From: Nitratireductor alexandrii
GTDB lineage: Bacteria > Pseudomonadota > Alphaproteobacteria > Rhizobiales > Rhizobiaceae
Direction: 5' to 3'
Length of the DNA: 64,000 nt
Assembly (NCBI RefSeq): GCF_004000215.1
Contig: NZ_RBVY01000003.1
Location: 478,970-542,969, forward strand
Part shown: positions 35,117 to 42,969 of the stretch, piece by piece
How the letters are laid out: the number at the start of each line of letters is the position of its first letter
How positions within the stretch are numbered: the first letter of the stretch is position 1
The notes under the pieces: model-generated
The model's input: the letters and a program-made list of their open reading frames with translations, nothing else
Database searches by the model: none
Told to the model about the DNA's origin: nothing
Position numbers and translations under genes: made by a program

Positions 35117-35498
35117 GATCGCCGCATCGGCGACGTCGCGAACCTGGCCGCCCCACCCTTCGTCGATCAAGTTAGCAATTCACCAGGATCCCCCGCCTGG
35201 ACGGTGTTTTCGGCCGTCGTTCGGGCGACGGGACACACAATCGGCCCCCCTGATCGACATCCCGGCCGGCCCGTGCCGCCGTCGATCGTCCTTGGCGGGC
35301 AGCGCATTTCGGTTGTTCGAGCAGCGTCGGTCGCGGGGCGTGCGGCGGCAACGTGCCGGGAAAATTGTCATCCGCACCCTTTAGGAACCCATCGGCGGGA
35401 TCGTACCGACGTCACACGAGCGGGCGCGTCGTGACGGTCGATGCGCGCAGGGTGATCCAGGCCCGCGTGGCGTGGGCGCGGGCCTGGAGCCGGCGCGG
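35114..35498. other. Gap after tRNA-Leu, one hairpin, no gene
   Basis: No frame here has both a ribosome site and a recognisable product, and no copy of the tRNA 3' end was noticed that would suggest an attachment site. An 11-bp hairpin at 35457-35487 (CCAGGCCCGCG with CGCGGGCCTGG) lies just past the stop of the small basic protein gene. It lacks a U tract in either direction. Confidence 0.5.
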
Positions 35499-35633
35499 CT
35501 ATTTGCCGGCCTGCCTCTTGCCGGGCTGACGCGCCCTGCCCAGTTCGGCCACCGAGGACGCGGCCTCGGGCGCCTGCTTGGGTTGTTTGGGTTTTCTGGC
35601 TTCCCGGTTGCCCTTGCGGTTCTTCTTCGACAT
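35499..35633 (-). CDS. Small highly basic protein, unknown function
   Basis: The 44-residue protein starts MSKKNRKGNREARKPKQPKQ, is rich in Lys, Arg and Gln, and ends RARQPGKRQAGK. The ATG at 35633 has AAGGA eight to nine bases before it. Very small basic proteins with the same MSKK...KGNRE...KPK start are widespread in rhizobial genomes. They are uncharacterised; nucleic-acid binding is only a guess from charge. Confidence 0.7.
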   Translation of the reverse strand: MSKKNRKGNREARKPKQPKQAPEAASSVAELGRARQPGKRQAGK

Positions 35634-35831
35634 GTGCGGTTCCTTTGCACGGCATGCCGTATCCGCCTGGCGCGGCGTGCAGCGCACGCCGAGGCCCGAC
35701 GGACGGACAGGTCTGATTCGAGGTCGAGTGCCCGAGGCGCCGCCGCTGCGGTCTGGCCTGAGGGGCGCGAAGATCACCCTGGTTCGGTCGCGAAGGCTCC
35801 TGGCGAGCCTTGGACGCGTGGCGAACCAGGG

Positions 35832-35984
35832 CTAGCGGCGTGAGAGCCGGTAGGCGGTGCCGAAGACCCCGGCAGGAAGGACGATGCCAATCATGATCGG
35901 GCCAGCATCGGCCGCGCCGCCGGGAAAGTCAAACCGGACCGGCCGGCGGCGCGCGTCCTTGTATTTGCCCCAATTGGTGGCCAT
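35832..35984 (-). CDS. Possible 50-residue membrane protein
   Basis: This frame encodes MATNWGKYKDARRRPVRFDF and then a hydrophobic stretch (PIMIGIVLPAGVFGTAYRL) before SRR and the stop. The composition (soluble basic start, one helix, Arg end) is protein-like, and the frame has few rare codons. No good ribosome site is visible and no family was recognised, so it may be spurious. Confidence 0.4.
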   Translation of the reverse strand: MATNWGKYKDARRRPVRFDFPGGAADAGPIMIGIVLPAGVFGTAYRLSRR

Positions 35985-36168
35985 CTAGAAACCATGTGCA
36001 CGCGAACCCGCCATCTCCAACCTAGGCCATTCCGCAAGACGCCTGTCTTTGCCCGGAATGGGGTCGCGGCGGCCTAACCAACATCGCGATCGCTCCCGTT
36101 CCGGGTCCTCCACGCTAACCTTCATGACCATGTTGGCGCGCGCAGGACGCGCGCATAGGAGTTCGACC

Positions 36169-36369
36169 GTGACCACGCGTTTCGGGACGTTGTTCTGCGA
36201 TCATTGCAATCGTGCCGCGCCGCGTGCGGCCATTCGCTGCACCTGGTGTTTCAGACCCCTCAATACCCCTGCCGGCACCGATCGGGCGGGCGGGCAATCC
36301 GCATCTCTCAACCTTGGCGGCGCGGCCGCGCATGTGCGCCGCGGCAGCCGGCGCGCGGACCCGGCATGA
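36169..36369 (+). CDS. Small zinc-ribbon protein coupled to MscS
   Basis: The 66-residue protein starts at a GTG (36169) with AGGAG seven bases before it. Two Cys pairs (LFCDHCNRAAP and IRCTWCFRPL, 10-11 residues apart) look like a treble-clef or zinc-ribbon knuckle. The rest is short and Gly/Ala/Arg-rich. Its stop overlaps the ATG of the mechanosensitive channel gene (ATGA at 36366-36369), which argues for a real gene and for coupled translation. No named family was recognised. Confidence 0.6.
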   Translation: MTTRFGTLFCDHCNRAAPRAAIRCTWCFRPLNTPAGTDRAGGQSASLNLGGAAAHVRRGSRRADPA

Positions 36370-37283
36370 GCGCTGTCGGCGGCGCGCGGCGTACGCTCTG
36401 GCCGACACTCGCCCTGATCGTCAGCGTGGCGGTCTATCTCGTGCATCGGCGCGTGATCGATGCCGCGCGGCTGGAGATCGACGCCACCGCGCTCGGCCTG
36501 ATTGCCGGGGCCGCCAGCTATTTCGCGGCGGCCTGGCTTGGCGGTCGTCTGGTGGGCCTGGCGCTGGAACGTGTCGGCGCGCGCCGGCGCCGCGTACCCA
36601 AGCTGTTGGTCGAACTGGTTTCGGTCGCGCTTTTCATCGCGGCCACGGTCGCCACGATCATCCTGGTCTTCGGCCAGTCGTTGAGCGGGGCACTGGCGGG
36701 ATCGGGCCTGGTTCTCGCGGTTCTCGGCTTCGCCATCCGCAACGTGCTGGCCGATGTCCTGTCGGGCATCGCGCTCGGCCTGGAAGCGCCGTACCGGATC
36801 GGCGACTGGGTCGAGATCGACAATGCCGTGCGCGGGCGCATCGTCGAGATCGGCTGGCGCACGACGCGGCTTCTGACCCGCGACGACACCTACACCATCC
36901 TGCCCAACAGCCGGATCGCGCGCCAGCGCGTGACCAATTACAGCGCCCCGCGCCGGCACTACCGGACACATGTGCAGATCCTGCTCGACCACGAGGTTCC
37001 GGTCGCGCTCGCCAGAACCATCCTCGCCCAGGCGGCGGCGAAGCCGACGATCATCCAGAGAGCGCCCGAGCCCGATGTGCGCGTCGTCTCCTACGAAGCC
37101 GAGGGCATTCGCTATGCCGTGCGGTTCTGGGTGCCCAGTTTCGCCGAGGACATCGATTGTCGCGACGCGGTGCTTTCCACGATCGATGTCGCGGTCCGGG
37201 AATACGGCTTGCGTCCGCCGCAGACCCGCCTGCGGGTGAGCGCCGATAGCCGGCTCCCGAACGCTGCGCCCGCGCCGCACTGA
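36366..37283 (+). CDS. MscS-family mechanosensitive channel
   Basis: Small-conductance mechanosensitive channel, 305 residues. Membrane segments: LWPTLALIVSVAVYLV, LIAGAASYFAAAWLGG, LVELVSVALFIAATVATIIL, and the pore helix of Gly/Ala pattern SLSGALAGSGLVLAVLGFAI. The beta domain follows with EAPYRIGDWVEIDNAVRGRI, the region that lines MscS portals (LLTRDDTYTILPNSRIARQ), and the C-terminal alpha/beta part. It would release solutes on osmotic downshock. The start at 36366 overlaps the zinc-ribbon gene stop; upstream open frame is not used. Confidence 0.9.
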   Translation: MSAVGGARRTLWPTLALIVSVAVYLVHRRVIDAARLEIDATALGLIAGAASYFAAAWLGGRLVGLALERVGARRRRVPKLLVELVSVALFIAATVATIILVFGQSLSGALAGSGLVLAVLGFAIRNVLADVLSGIALGLEAPYRIGDWVEIDNAVRGRIVEIGWRTTRLLTRDDTYTILPNSRIARQRVTNYSAPRRHYRTHVQILLDHEVPVALARTILAQAAAKPTIIQRAPEPDVRVVSYEAEGIRYAVRFWVPSFAEDIDCRDAVLSTIDVAVREYGLRPPQTRLRVSADSRLPNAAPAPH

Positions 37284-37365
37284 CGGGCCGGTCTTGCGCG
37301 GCCGCCGGCTTCCGTGATCAAGTCGGCGCAAACGGCGCCGATGCCGGCGCGTTTGCGGAGGGCTC

Positions 37366-38397
37366 ATGAAAACCGTCTTTTCGCCGCGCCATGCCGGCCA
37401 TGCCGGTCAGACCGAACTGGTCGGCGGCGCGATCGTGCCCGGCTTCGAAAACCCGATGCGCGCCAGGCATATCCGCGAGCGCATCGAGGCGGTCGCGCTC
37501 GGGCCGGTGCTTGAGCCCGCCCCGCACGACATCGAGGCCGCCAAGCGCGTGCACGCCGCCGCCTATGTCGATTTCCTGCCGCGGGTCTGGCCGATGTGGC
37601 GCGACGCCGGCCACGACACGCCGGCAATGCCGTTCGTGTGGCCGGTGTGCGGCCTGCGCGCCGACGTGCCGCCGAAGACGGTCTAGGCGCTGCTCGGTTA
37701 TTATTCCTTCGACGGCGGCGCGAGTTTCGTGGCGGGAAGCTGGGAGGCGATCAAATCCTCCTTCGACACCGCGCTGACGGCGGCCGGTCTTGTCGCCGCA
37801 GGCGAGCGGGCCGCCTTCGCGCTTTGCCGCCCGCCCGGCCATCACGCCGGGACCGCCTTCATGGGCGGTTATTGCTATCTCAACAACGCCGCCATCGCCG
37901 CGCAATGGTTCCGCGACCGCGGCGCGGGGCGCGTCACCATCCTCGATATCGACTATCATCACGGCAACGGCACGCAGGAGATCTTTTATGCCCGCGCCGA
38001 CGTGCAGGTGATCAATCTGCACGGTGATCCGCTGACCGAATATCCGCATTTCCTGGGCCATCGCGACGAGCGCGGCGCGGGGCCGGGCGAGGGCTTCAAC
38101 CTCAACTACCCGCTGCCGGCCGGCACCGACTGGGCCGGCTGGAGTGCCGCGCTCGACGACGCACTGGCCCGGATCGCCGCCTACGCGCCCGACATACTGG
38201 TCGTCTCGCTCGGCGTCGACACGTTCGAAAAGGACCCGATCAGCGCCTTCCGGCTGCGCTCGCACGACTATCCGCACATCGGCGCGCGCATCGCCGGGCT
38301 CGACCTGCCGACCTTGTTCGTGATGGAGGGCGGTTATGCGGTCGCTGAGATCGGCGTCAACGCCGTCGGCGTTCTGACCGGTTTCGAGGGCGCATAG
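37366..38397 (+). pseudogene. Acetylpolyamine deacetylase-like gene split by an amber codon
   Basis: Histone deacetylase superfamily, closest in layout to bacterial acetylpolyamine amidohydrolases. The reading frame is continuous over 343 codons except for one TAG at 37684-37686 (codon 107, where homologues place a residue just before LLGYYSFDGG). Catalytic parts are all present after it: RPPGHHAG (H159, H160) and DIDYHHGNGTQ (D194, D196, H198). The GVDTFEKDP region near 38220 and VMEGGYAV follow. GGAGGG precedes the ATG. The stop divides the product into a 106-residue N-terminal piece and a C-terminal piece that lacks a good start. It could be a true nonsense mutation or a sequencing error; the undecayed remainder says it is recent. 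Confidence 0.8.
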
Positions 38398-38418
38398 GCG
38401 GCGGGCGCCCGGCCGCGC

Positions 38419-40326
38419 CTAGGCTCCGCCGAGCGCCTGGTGCAGCACGCGCGCCAGCCGTTCGGAAAAGCCGCGCGCGTCGCTGACCCGTTCGCCGTCG
38501 AGGATCAGCGCCTCGTCGTAAAGCAGCCGGACGGCGTCCTCGCGCAGCGCCGCGTCGGCCGATGCGGCCGCAAGCGCCTTCACCAGGGCGTGGCGCGGAT
38601 TGATTTCCAGCACCGGTTTGGCCGCCTCGCCGGCCTGGCCCGCACCCTTGAGGATACGCTCGAGCTGACGGTCGGGCCCGCCTTCCGGTGCGACCAGGCA
38701 GACCGCGCTTTCGGTCAGGCGCTCGGAGGCGCGCACGTCGCAGACCGCGTCCTCCAGCACCGTCTTGGCAAAGGCGATCAGCGTCGCGGTGGCGGGGTCC
38801 GCCTCCGGTGCCGCGTCCTGGTCCTTTTCGGCGTCGAGACGCGGGATGTCGGCCAGGTCCGCCGCGCCCTGGGTGACGGAGCGGAACGGCTTGCCCTCGA
38901 ACCCCTGCGCGGTGGCGGCCCAGAAACTGTCGACCGGATCCGACAGCAACAGCACCTCCAGCCCGCGGGCGCGGAACCCTTCGAGCTGCGGCGAGGTCCT
39001 GAGCCGCTCCAGATCGTCGCCGGCGAGGAAATAGATCGCCTGCTGGGTGTCCTTCATGGCCGCGACATAGTCTTTCAGCGCGCGCCACTCGGCGCCCGTT
39101 TCGGTGGTGCGGAACCGCGCCAGGCCGAGCAATTGCTCCTGGCGTTCGAAATCCTCGTAGATGCCTTCCTTCAGGACGCCGCCGAAATCGCGCCACACGG
39201 CGGCGAATGTGTCCGGCTCGCTTTCGGCCAGCTTTTCCAGCGCGGTCAGGATGCGGTTGGTCAGGCCCTTGCGGATCGCGGCCAGGATCGGGCTTTCCTG
39301 GATCATCTCGCGCGAGACGTTGAGCGGCAGGTCGGCCGTGTCGACCAGCCCGCGCACGAAGCGCAGATAGCGCGGCAGGAGCTCGGCATCGTCGGTGATG
39401 AAGACGCGCTTGACGTAGAGCTTGACGCGGCCCTTGCGGTCGGGATCGAACAGGTCGAACGGGCGCGCGCCCGGCACGAAGGCGAGCGCCGAATATTCGT
39501 GCCGGCCCTCGGCGCGGAAATGCACCGTCAGTGCCGGCTCGTCATATTGGCCCGACAGACCGCGATAGAAATCGGCATAGTCCTCCGGCGTGATCTCCGT
39601 TTTCGGCTTCGCCCACAGCGCCGAGCCGTCGGTCACCGGTTCCGCCTCCGCGTCAGGCTTTTCGGCGATCAGGATCGGCACCGGCACGTGGCCGGACTGG
39701 GCCTTGACGATCCGTTCCACCGTGGCGCGCTCGGCGAAGCTTTTGGCGTCGTCCTTGAGAGTCAGCACGACACGCGTGCCGCGTGCGGGCGCGTCTTCGA
39801 GCGCGGCCGGCGCGATCTCGTAGCTGCCGCTGCCGTCCGACGACCAGCGCCAGGCCTCTTCGGAGCCGGCGCGACGCGAAAACACGTCGACCCTACCCGC
39901 GACCATGAAGGCGGAGTAGAAGCCGATGCCGAACTGGCCGATCAGCCGATCGCCGTCGAGGCCGTTGTCGCCGCCTTGCGCCGCGACGCGCTCCAGGAAC
40001 GCCTTGGTGCCGGAGCGGGCGATGGTGCCGAGCGCCTCGGTCAGCTCGTTGCGGCTCATGCCGATGCCGTTATCGACAACGCTGAGCGTGCCGCCTTCGG
40101 GGTCGGCGATAAGCGTGATCTGCGCCTGCGGGTCGTCGCCGAGCAAGGCCGGCTCCGCAATCGCCTCGTAACGCAGCTTCTCGCAGGCATCGGCCGCGTT
40201 GGAAATCAGCTCGCGCAGGAACACGTCGCGCTCGGAATAGACCGAATGCACCATCAGCGTGAGCAGGCGCGCGACATCGGCCTCGAAGACATGGTTTTCG
40301 GCGGGTGCGGAAGAAGTGTCGGTCAT
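38419..40326 (-). CDS. htpG: Molecular chaperone HtpG (Hsp90)
   Basis: ATP-dependent chaperone of 635 residues. The N-terminal GHKL ATPase domain has FLRELISNAADACEKLRYEA, DNGIGMSRNELTEALGTIA and GQFGIGFYSAFMVA. The middle domain has YVKRVFITDDAELLPRYLRF and RGLVDTADLPLNVSREMIQE. The C-terminal dimerisation part is complete. The ATG at 40326 (MTDTSSAPAENHVFEADV) matches bacterial HtpG starts; the upstream open frame is not coding. A single gene. Confidence 0.97.
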   Translation of the reverse strand: MTDTSSAPAENHVFEADVARLLTLMVHSVYSERDVFLRELISNAADACEKLRYEAIAEPALLGDDPQAQITLIADPEGGTLSVVDNGIGMSRNELTEALGTIARSGTKAFLERVAAQGGDNGLDGDRLIGQFGIGFYSAFMVAGRVDVFSRRAGSEEAWRWSSDGSGSYEIAPAALEDAPARGTRVVLTLKDDAKSFAERATVERIVKAQSGHVPVPILIAEKPDAEAEPVTDGSALWAKPKTEITPEDYADFYRGLSGQYDEPALTVHFRAEGRHEYSALAFVPGARPFDLFDPDRKGRVKLYVKRVFITDDAELLPRYLRFVRGLVDTADLPLNVSREMIQESPILAAIRKGLTNRILTALEKLAESEPDTFAAVWRDFGGVLKEGIYEDFERQEQLLGLARFRTTETGAEWRALKDYVAAMKDTQQAIYFLAGDDLERLRTSPQLEGFRARGLEVLLLSDPVDSFWAATAQGFEGKPFRSVTQGAADLADIPRLDAEKDQDAAPEADPATATLIAFAKTVLEDAVCDVRASERLTESAVCLVAPEGGPDRQLERILKGAGQAGEAAKPVLEINPRHALVKALAAASADAALREDAVRLLYDEALILDGERVSDARGFSERLARVLHQALGGA

Positions 40327-40531
40327 GGGCTTGTCCGTCAGGTCGTATGGTTGAGGGCTGCGCGAACGCCACGCGGCGATGGCGCGCCGCGCGCGGGCAG
40401 TCCGGCAGCGAACCGATCTAGCATTGTCGTGGATCGCCGGCCAAAGGGTTTTTGCGGCCGCGCGAAGGGTGCCAGCCTGCAATGCGGGTATCACCAAGCC
40501 GGACGGACGCCCATGCCGCCATCGCCGGCGC

Positions 40532-40873
40532 TCAATCGCCAAGGCCGGGCAGTAGCGCGGCAAGCAGCGCCGCGATCTTTTTGCCGGCTATCCGTGCATG
40601 GGCGAGCACGTCCTCGATCGTGTCCGGCTGCTGGTCGGGCCCTCCGGTCGCCTTGTTGGTGATCGCCGAAAGTCCGATCGTCTTCAGGCCGACATGAGCG
40701 GCGGCGATGACCTCGTGCACGGTCGACATGCCAACCGCGTCGGCGCCGGCCGAGCGCAAAAATCGTCGCTCGGCCGAGGTTTCCAGCGACGGCCCGGCAA
40801 TGCCGGCATAGATGCCGGCATGGGCCGCGACCCCGGCGCGTGCGGCCGCGGCAAGTGCCGCATCGAGCCTGTC
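40532..40873 (-). pseudogene. 5'-truncated purine nucleoside phosphorylase remnant
   Basis: About 113 codons give the C-terminal 40 percent of a class I purine nucleoside phosphorylase: GIYAGIAGPSLETSAERRFL, then SAGADAVGMSTVHEVIAAAH and GLKTIGLSAITNKATG. The family motif with Glu of SLET, the Met of VGMS and the Asn of ITN is intact. The first 160 or so residues with the phosphate-binding loop are missing, and similarity fades just after the stop of the deaminase gene. A deletion probably removed the 5' part. The pairing with an amidohydrolase deaminase suggests a former purine salvage operon. Confidence 0.75.
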
Positions 40874-40916
40874 GCGCTGGCGGCAGCCATGCCGTCCCTG
40901 TCCTTTTGGCGGGCGC

Positions 40917-42245
40917 TCACGCGATGCTCGCCGCGATTGTCGGGGTCAGCGCCCGGACCGCAGCCAGCGTTTCGCCGAGATCGAGGCGGACAAGCCGCCC
41001 GTCGGCCACGACCTGCTCGCCGGCCAGGAAGACGTGGCGCACATCCGATTTGCCGGCGGAATAGACCAGATGGGTGACCGGGTCGAACATCGGCACGGCG
41101 TGTGGCCGGCTGGCGTCGAGCAAAACCATGTCGGCGAACTTGCCCGTTTCCAGACTTCCGATCTTTTCTCCCGCGCCGAGCGCGTCGGCGGCCTCGCGCG
41201 TCAGCATGTCGAGCGCCTGGTGCGTGGCGACGGCGTCGGCCTTTTCGTTGGCGCCCTTGTGCAGCATGGCCGCCAGCCGCAGCGCCAGCCACATGTCGAG
41301 ATCGTTGCCGCTGATGGCGCCGTCGGTGCCCAGCGTGACCCGCACGCCGGCCGCCAGCATGTCGGGAATGCGGGCGATGCCCGAACCGAGCTTCAGGTTG
41401 GAGACCGGATTGTGGGAGACGACGGCGCGGGTTCGGGCCAGGATGGCGATCTCCTCGTCGTCGAGATGGACGCAATGCGCCAGCACGGTGCGCTCGTCGA
41501 GCAGCCCGTGCGCGTCGAGATGGCGGATGACGGAGCGCCCGTAGCGCGTCTGAATGTCGGCCTGCTCGGCCCGGGTTTCGGCCGCATGGATGGAATAGAG
41601 CCCGCCATGGCTGTCGGCGATCTGGCGCGCGCGCTTGAGACTTTCGGGCGAAACCGTGTAGGCGCCGTGCGGCATCGCCGCCGCGAACACGTCGTCTGCA
41701 GCGGAGAAATCGGCGAAGAACCGTTCGGCTTCCGCAATCCGCCTGTCCGGCGTGTGGCCGTTGACGCCGGGCGGGTCGAAGAAGATCCCGCCGGTCGACA
41801 CCCGCATGCCGAGCGTGCGTGCCGCGCGCACCGTCTCGTGCGGAAACCAGAACATGTCCATCACCGTGGTCACGCCGGTCAAGAGCTGTTCGGCAAAGCC
41901 CAGCACCGTGCCCAGATAGGATGTCTCTGCATTGAGGATCGCGCCCTCGGCCTTCCACACCGTCTGCAGCCAGGCCTCCAGCGGCAGATCCTCGACCAGG
42001 CCGCGAAACAGGCTGTCGCCGGCATGGCAATGGGTGTTGATCAGGCCGGGCATCAAGATCATGCCGGAGGCGTCGATCACCCGCGCCGCACCGGCTTGCC
42101 ATGGCGCCAGCTCGGCAGCGGTGCCCACGGCGACGATCCGGCCTTGCGATACCGCCACGCCGCCATCCGCAATCACGCGGCGATCCTGGTCTGCGGTGAC
42201 CACGGTTGCGTTTCGGATCACCAGATCCGAGGCGTCCTTGTTCAT
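40917..42245 (-). CDS. Amidohydrolase, SAH/MTA or guanine-type deaminase
   Basis: Metal-dependent deaminase of the TrzN/ATZ/SAH deaminase subgroup (442 residues). Ligands: GLINTHCHAGDS, then YSIHAAETRAE, LAHCVHLDDEEI, and the catalytic Asp in TLGTDGAISGND. The C-terminal part of the composite domain is GSLETGKFADMVLLDAS. AAGGGGGGA lies before the ATG at 42245. Homologues deaminate S-adenosylhomocysteine, methylthioadenosine or 8-oxoguanine. The purine phosphorylase remnant downstream points to a purine substrate, but the sequence does not settle which. Confidence 0.85.
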   Translation of the reverse strand: MNKDASDLVIRNATVVTADQDRRVIADGGVAVSQGRIVAVGTAAELAPWQAGAARVIDASGMILMPGLINTHCHAGDSLFRGLVEDLPLEAWLQTVWKAEGAILNAETSYLGTVLGFAEQLLTGVTTVMDMFWFPHETVRAARTLGMRVSTGGIFFDPPGVNGHTPDRRIAEAERFFADFSAADDVFAAAMPHGAYTVSPESLKRARQIADSHGGLYSIHAAETRAEQADIQTRYGRSVIRHLDAHGLLDERTVLAHCVHLDDEEIAILARTRAVVSHNPVSNLKLGSGIARIPDMLAAGVRVTLGTDGAISGNDLDMWLALRLAAMLHKGANEKADAVATHQALDMLTREAADALGAGEKIGSLETGKFADMVLLDASRPHAVPMFDPVTHLVYSAGKSDVRHVFLAGEQVVADGRLVRLDLGETLAAVRALTPTIAASIA

Positions 42246-42433
42246 CCGATCCCCCCTTGATCCGTCTCGTCCTGTCGTAGCGGGCACTCGCGGCAATCGC
42301 TCCAATCAAGAGCCGGCTGCGGCCGGTCCTGTCAACCGCCGCCAAGAACGTGTCTGCGCCGGTTGCGGTTCGCCGGCATCCTGCGGCGCGGCTTTGATCC
42401 GTGCGGCGCGATTTCTGACAAAAAGCAATCAAA

Positions 42434-42447
42434 TTGACAATTGTCAA
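42434..42447. promoter_or_regulatory. Operator-like palindrome in a divergent promoter
   Basis: A perfect 14-base palindrome TTGACAA/TTGTCAA, in an AT-rich patch between the deaminase (minus) and the cupin gene (plus), 49 bases before the cupin ATG. Its left half contains a -35-like TTGACA. A repressor site is likely; the regulator is not in the window. Confidence 0.55.
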
Positions 42448-42495
42448 AGACATGCTAGACAGCGGGCGGGAGCGGCAACGGTGCGAGGATACGGC

Positions 42496-42876
42496 ATGCG
42501 GCCGGAATGGTTCATCGCGGGCGAGACGGGATCGGAAGTCTTCACCGGCGAGCGTTGCTTCATCACCGAACTGCTGAACTCGGAAAAATCGCCCGAAGTC
42601 TCGCTGGCGCTCGCCCGCGTGGCGCCGGGCGTGACGACGCAGCTTCACCGGCTCGACGGGGTGGCGGAGCGCTATGTCGTGCGCAAGGGACGGGCCACGG
42701 TCGAGATCGACGGCCGCCGCCAGCCGCTCGGCCCGGGCGACCAGGTGCTGATCGCCGCCGGCGCCGCGCAACGCATCGCCAATGACGGGCCCGACGACCT
42801 GGAATTTTATTGCCTGTGCACGCCGCGCTTCACGCCGGCCTGCTATGTCGATCTGGAAGACGGCGGTGAAGGCTGA
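42496..42876 (+). CDS. Single-domain cupin protein
   Basis: The 126-residue beta-barrel protein has cupin motif 1 in VAPGVTTQLHRLDGVAERYV and motif 2 in RQPLGPGDQVLIAAGAAQRI. The metal ligands are incomplete compared with classical cupins (one His in QLH, Glu in AERY). The ATG at 42496 has GAGG nearby; a GTG 15 bases earlier is possible. Tandem with the aldolase/dehydrogenase gene 93 bases downstream, perhaps a sugar-related unit. No specific reaction can be assigned. Confidence 0.78.
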   Translation: MRPEWFIAGETGSEVFTGERCFITELLNSEKSPEVSLALARVAPGVTTQLHRLDGVAERYVVRKGRATVEIDGRRQPLGPGDQVLIAAGAAQRIANDGPDDLEFYCLCTPRFTPACYVDLEDGGEG

Positions 42877-42969
42877 CACGATGGCCGCATCGACCGCGCC
42901 GTACTCGAACCCACTCCTTTCCGAATGGTGCCCGCCGTGCCGCGCGCGCCGAGCAGACCGAGGTTAGTC

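Noticed and set aside
34778-35170. Long minus-strand frame across tRNA-Leu
   Set aside because: It is the antisense of the tRNA and its flanks, a common false gene (text like PRRGLEPPRLAAHGPEP); no ribosome site and no domain.
35457-35487. Terminator after the small basic protein gene
   Set aside because: The 11-bp stem is strong but no T run follows on either strand, so it is reported only as a hairpin.
35010-35498. Integrated element or attachment site next to tRNA-Leu
   Set aside because: No integrase gene, no repeat of the tRNA 3' end and no change in gene content typical of an island were seen.
37684-37686. Pyrrolysine or programmed read-through at the amber codon of the deacetylase gene
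   Set aside because: No pyl genes or read-through signal were seen, and pyrrolysine is not expected in this group; a mutation or base error is simpler.
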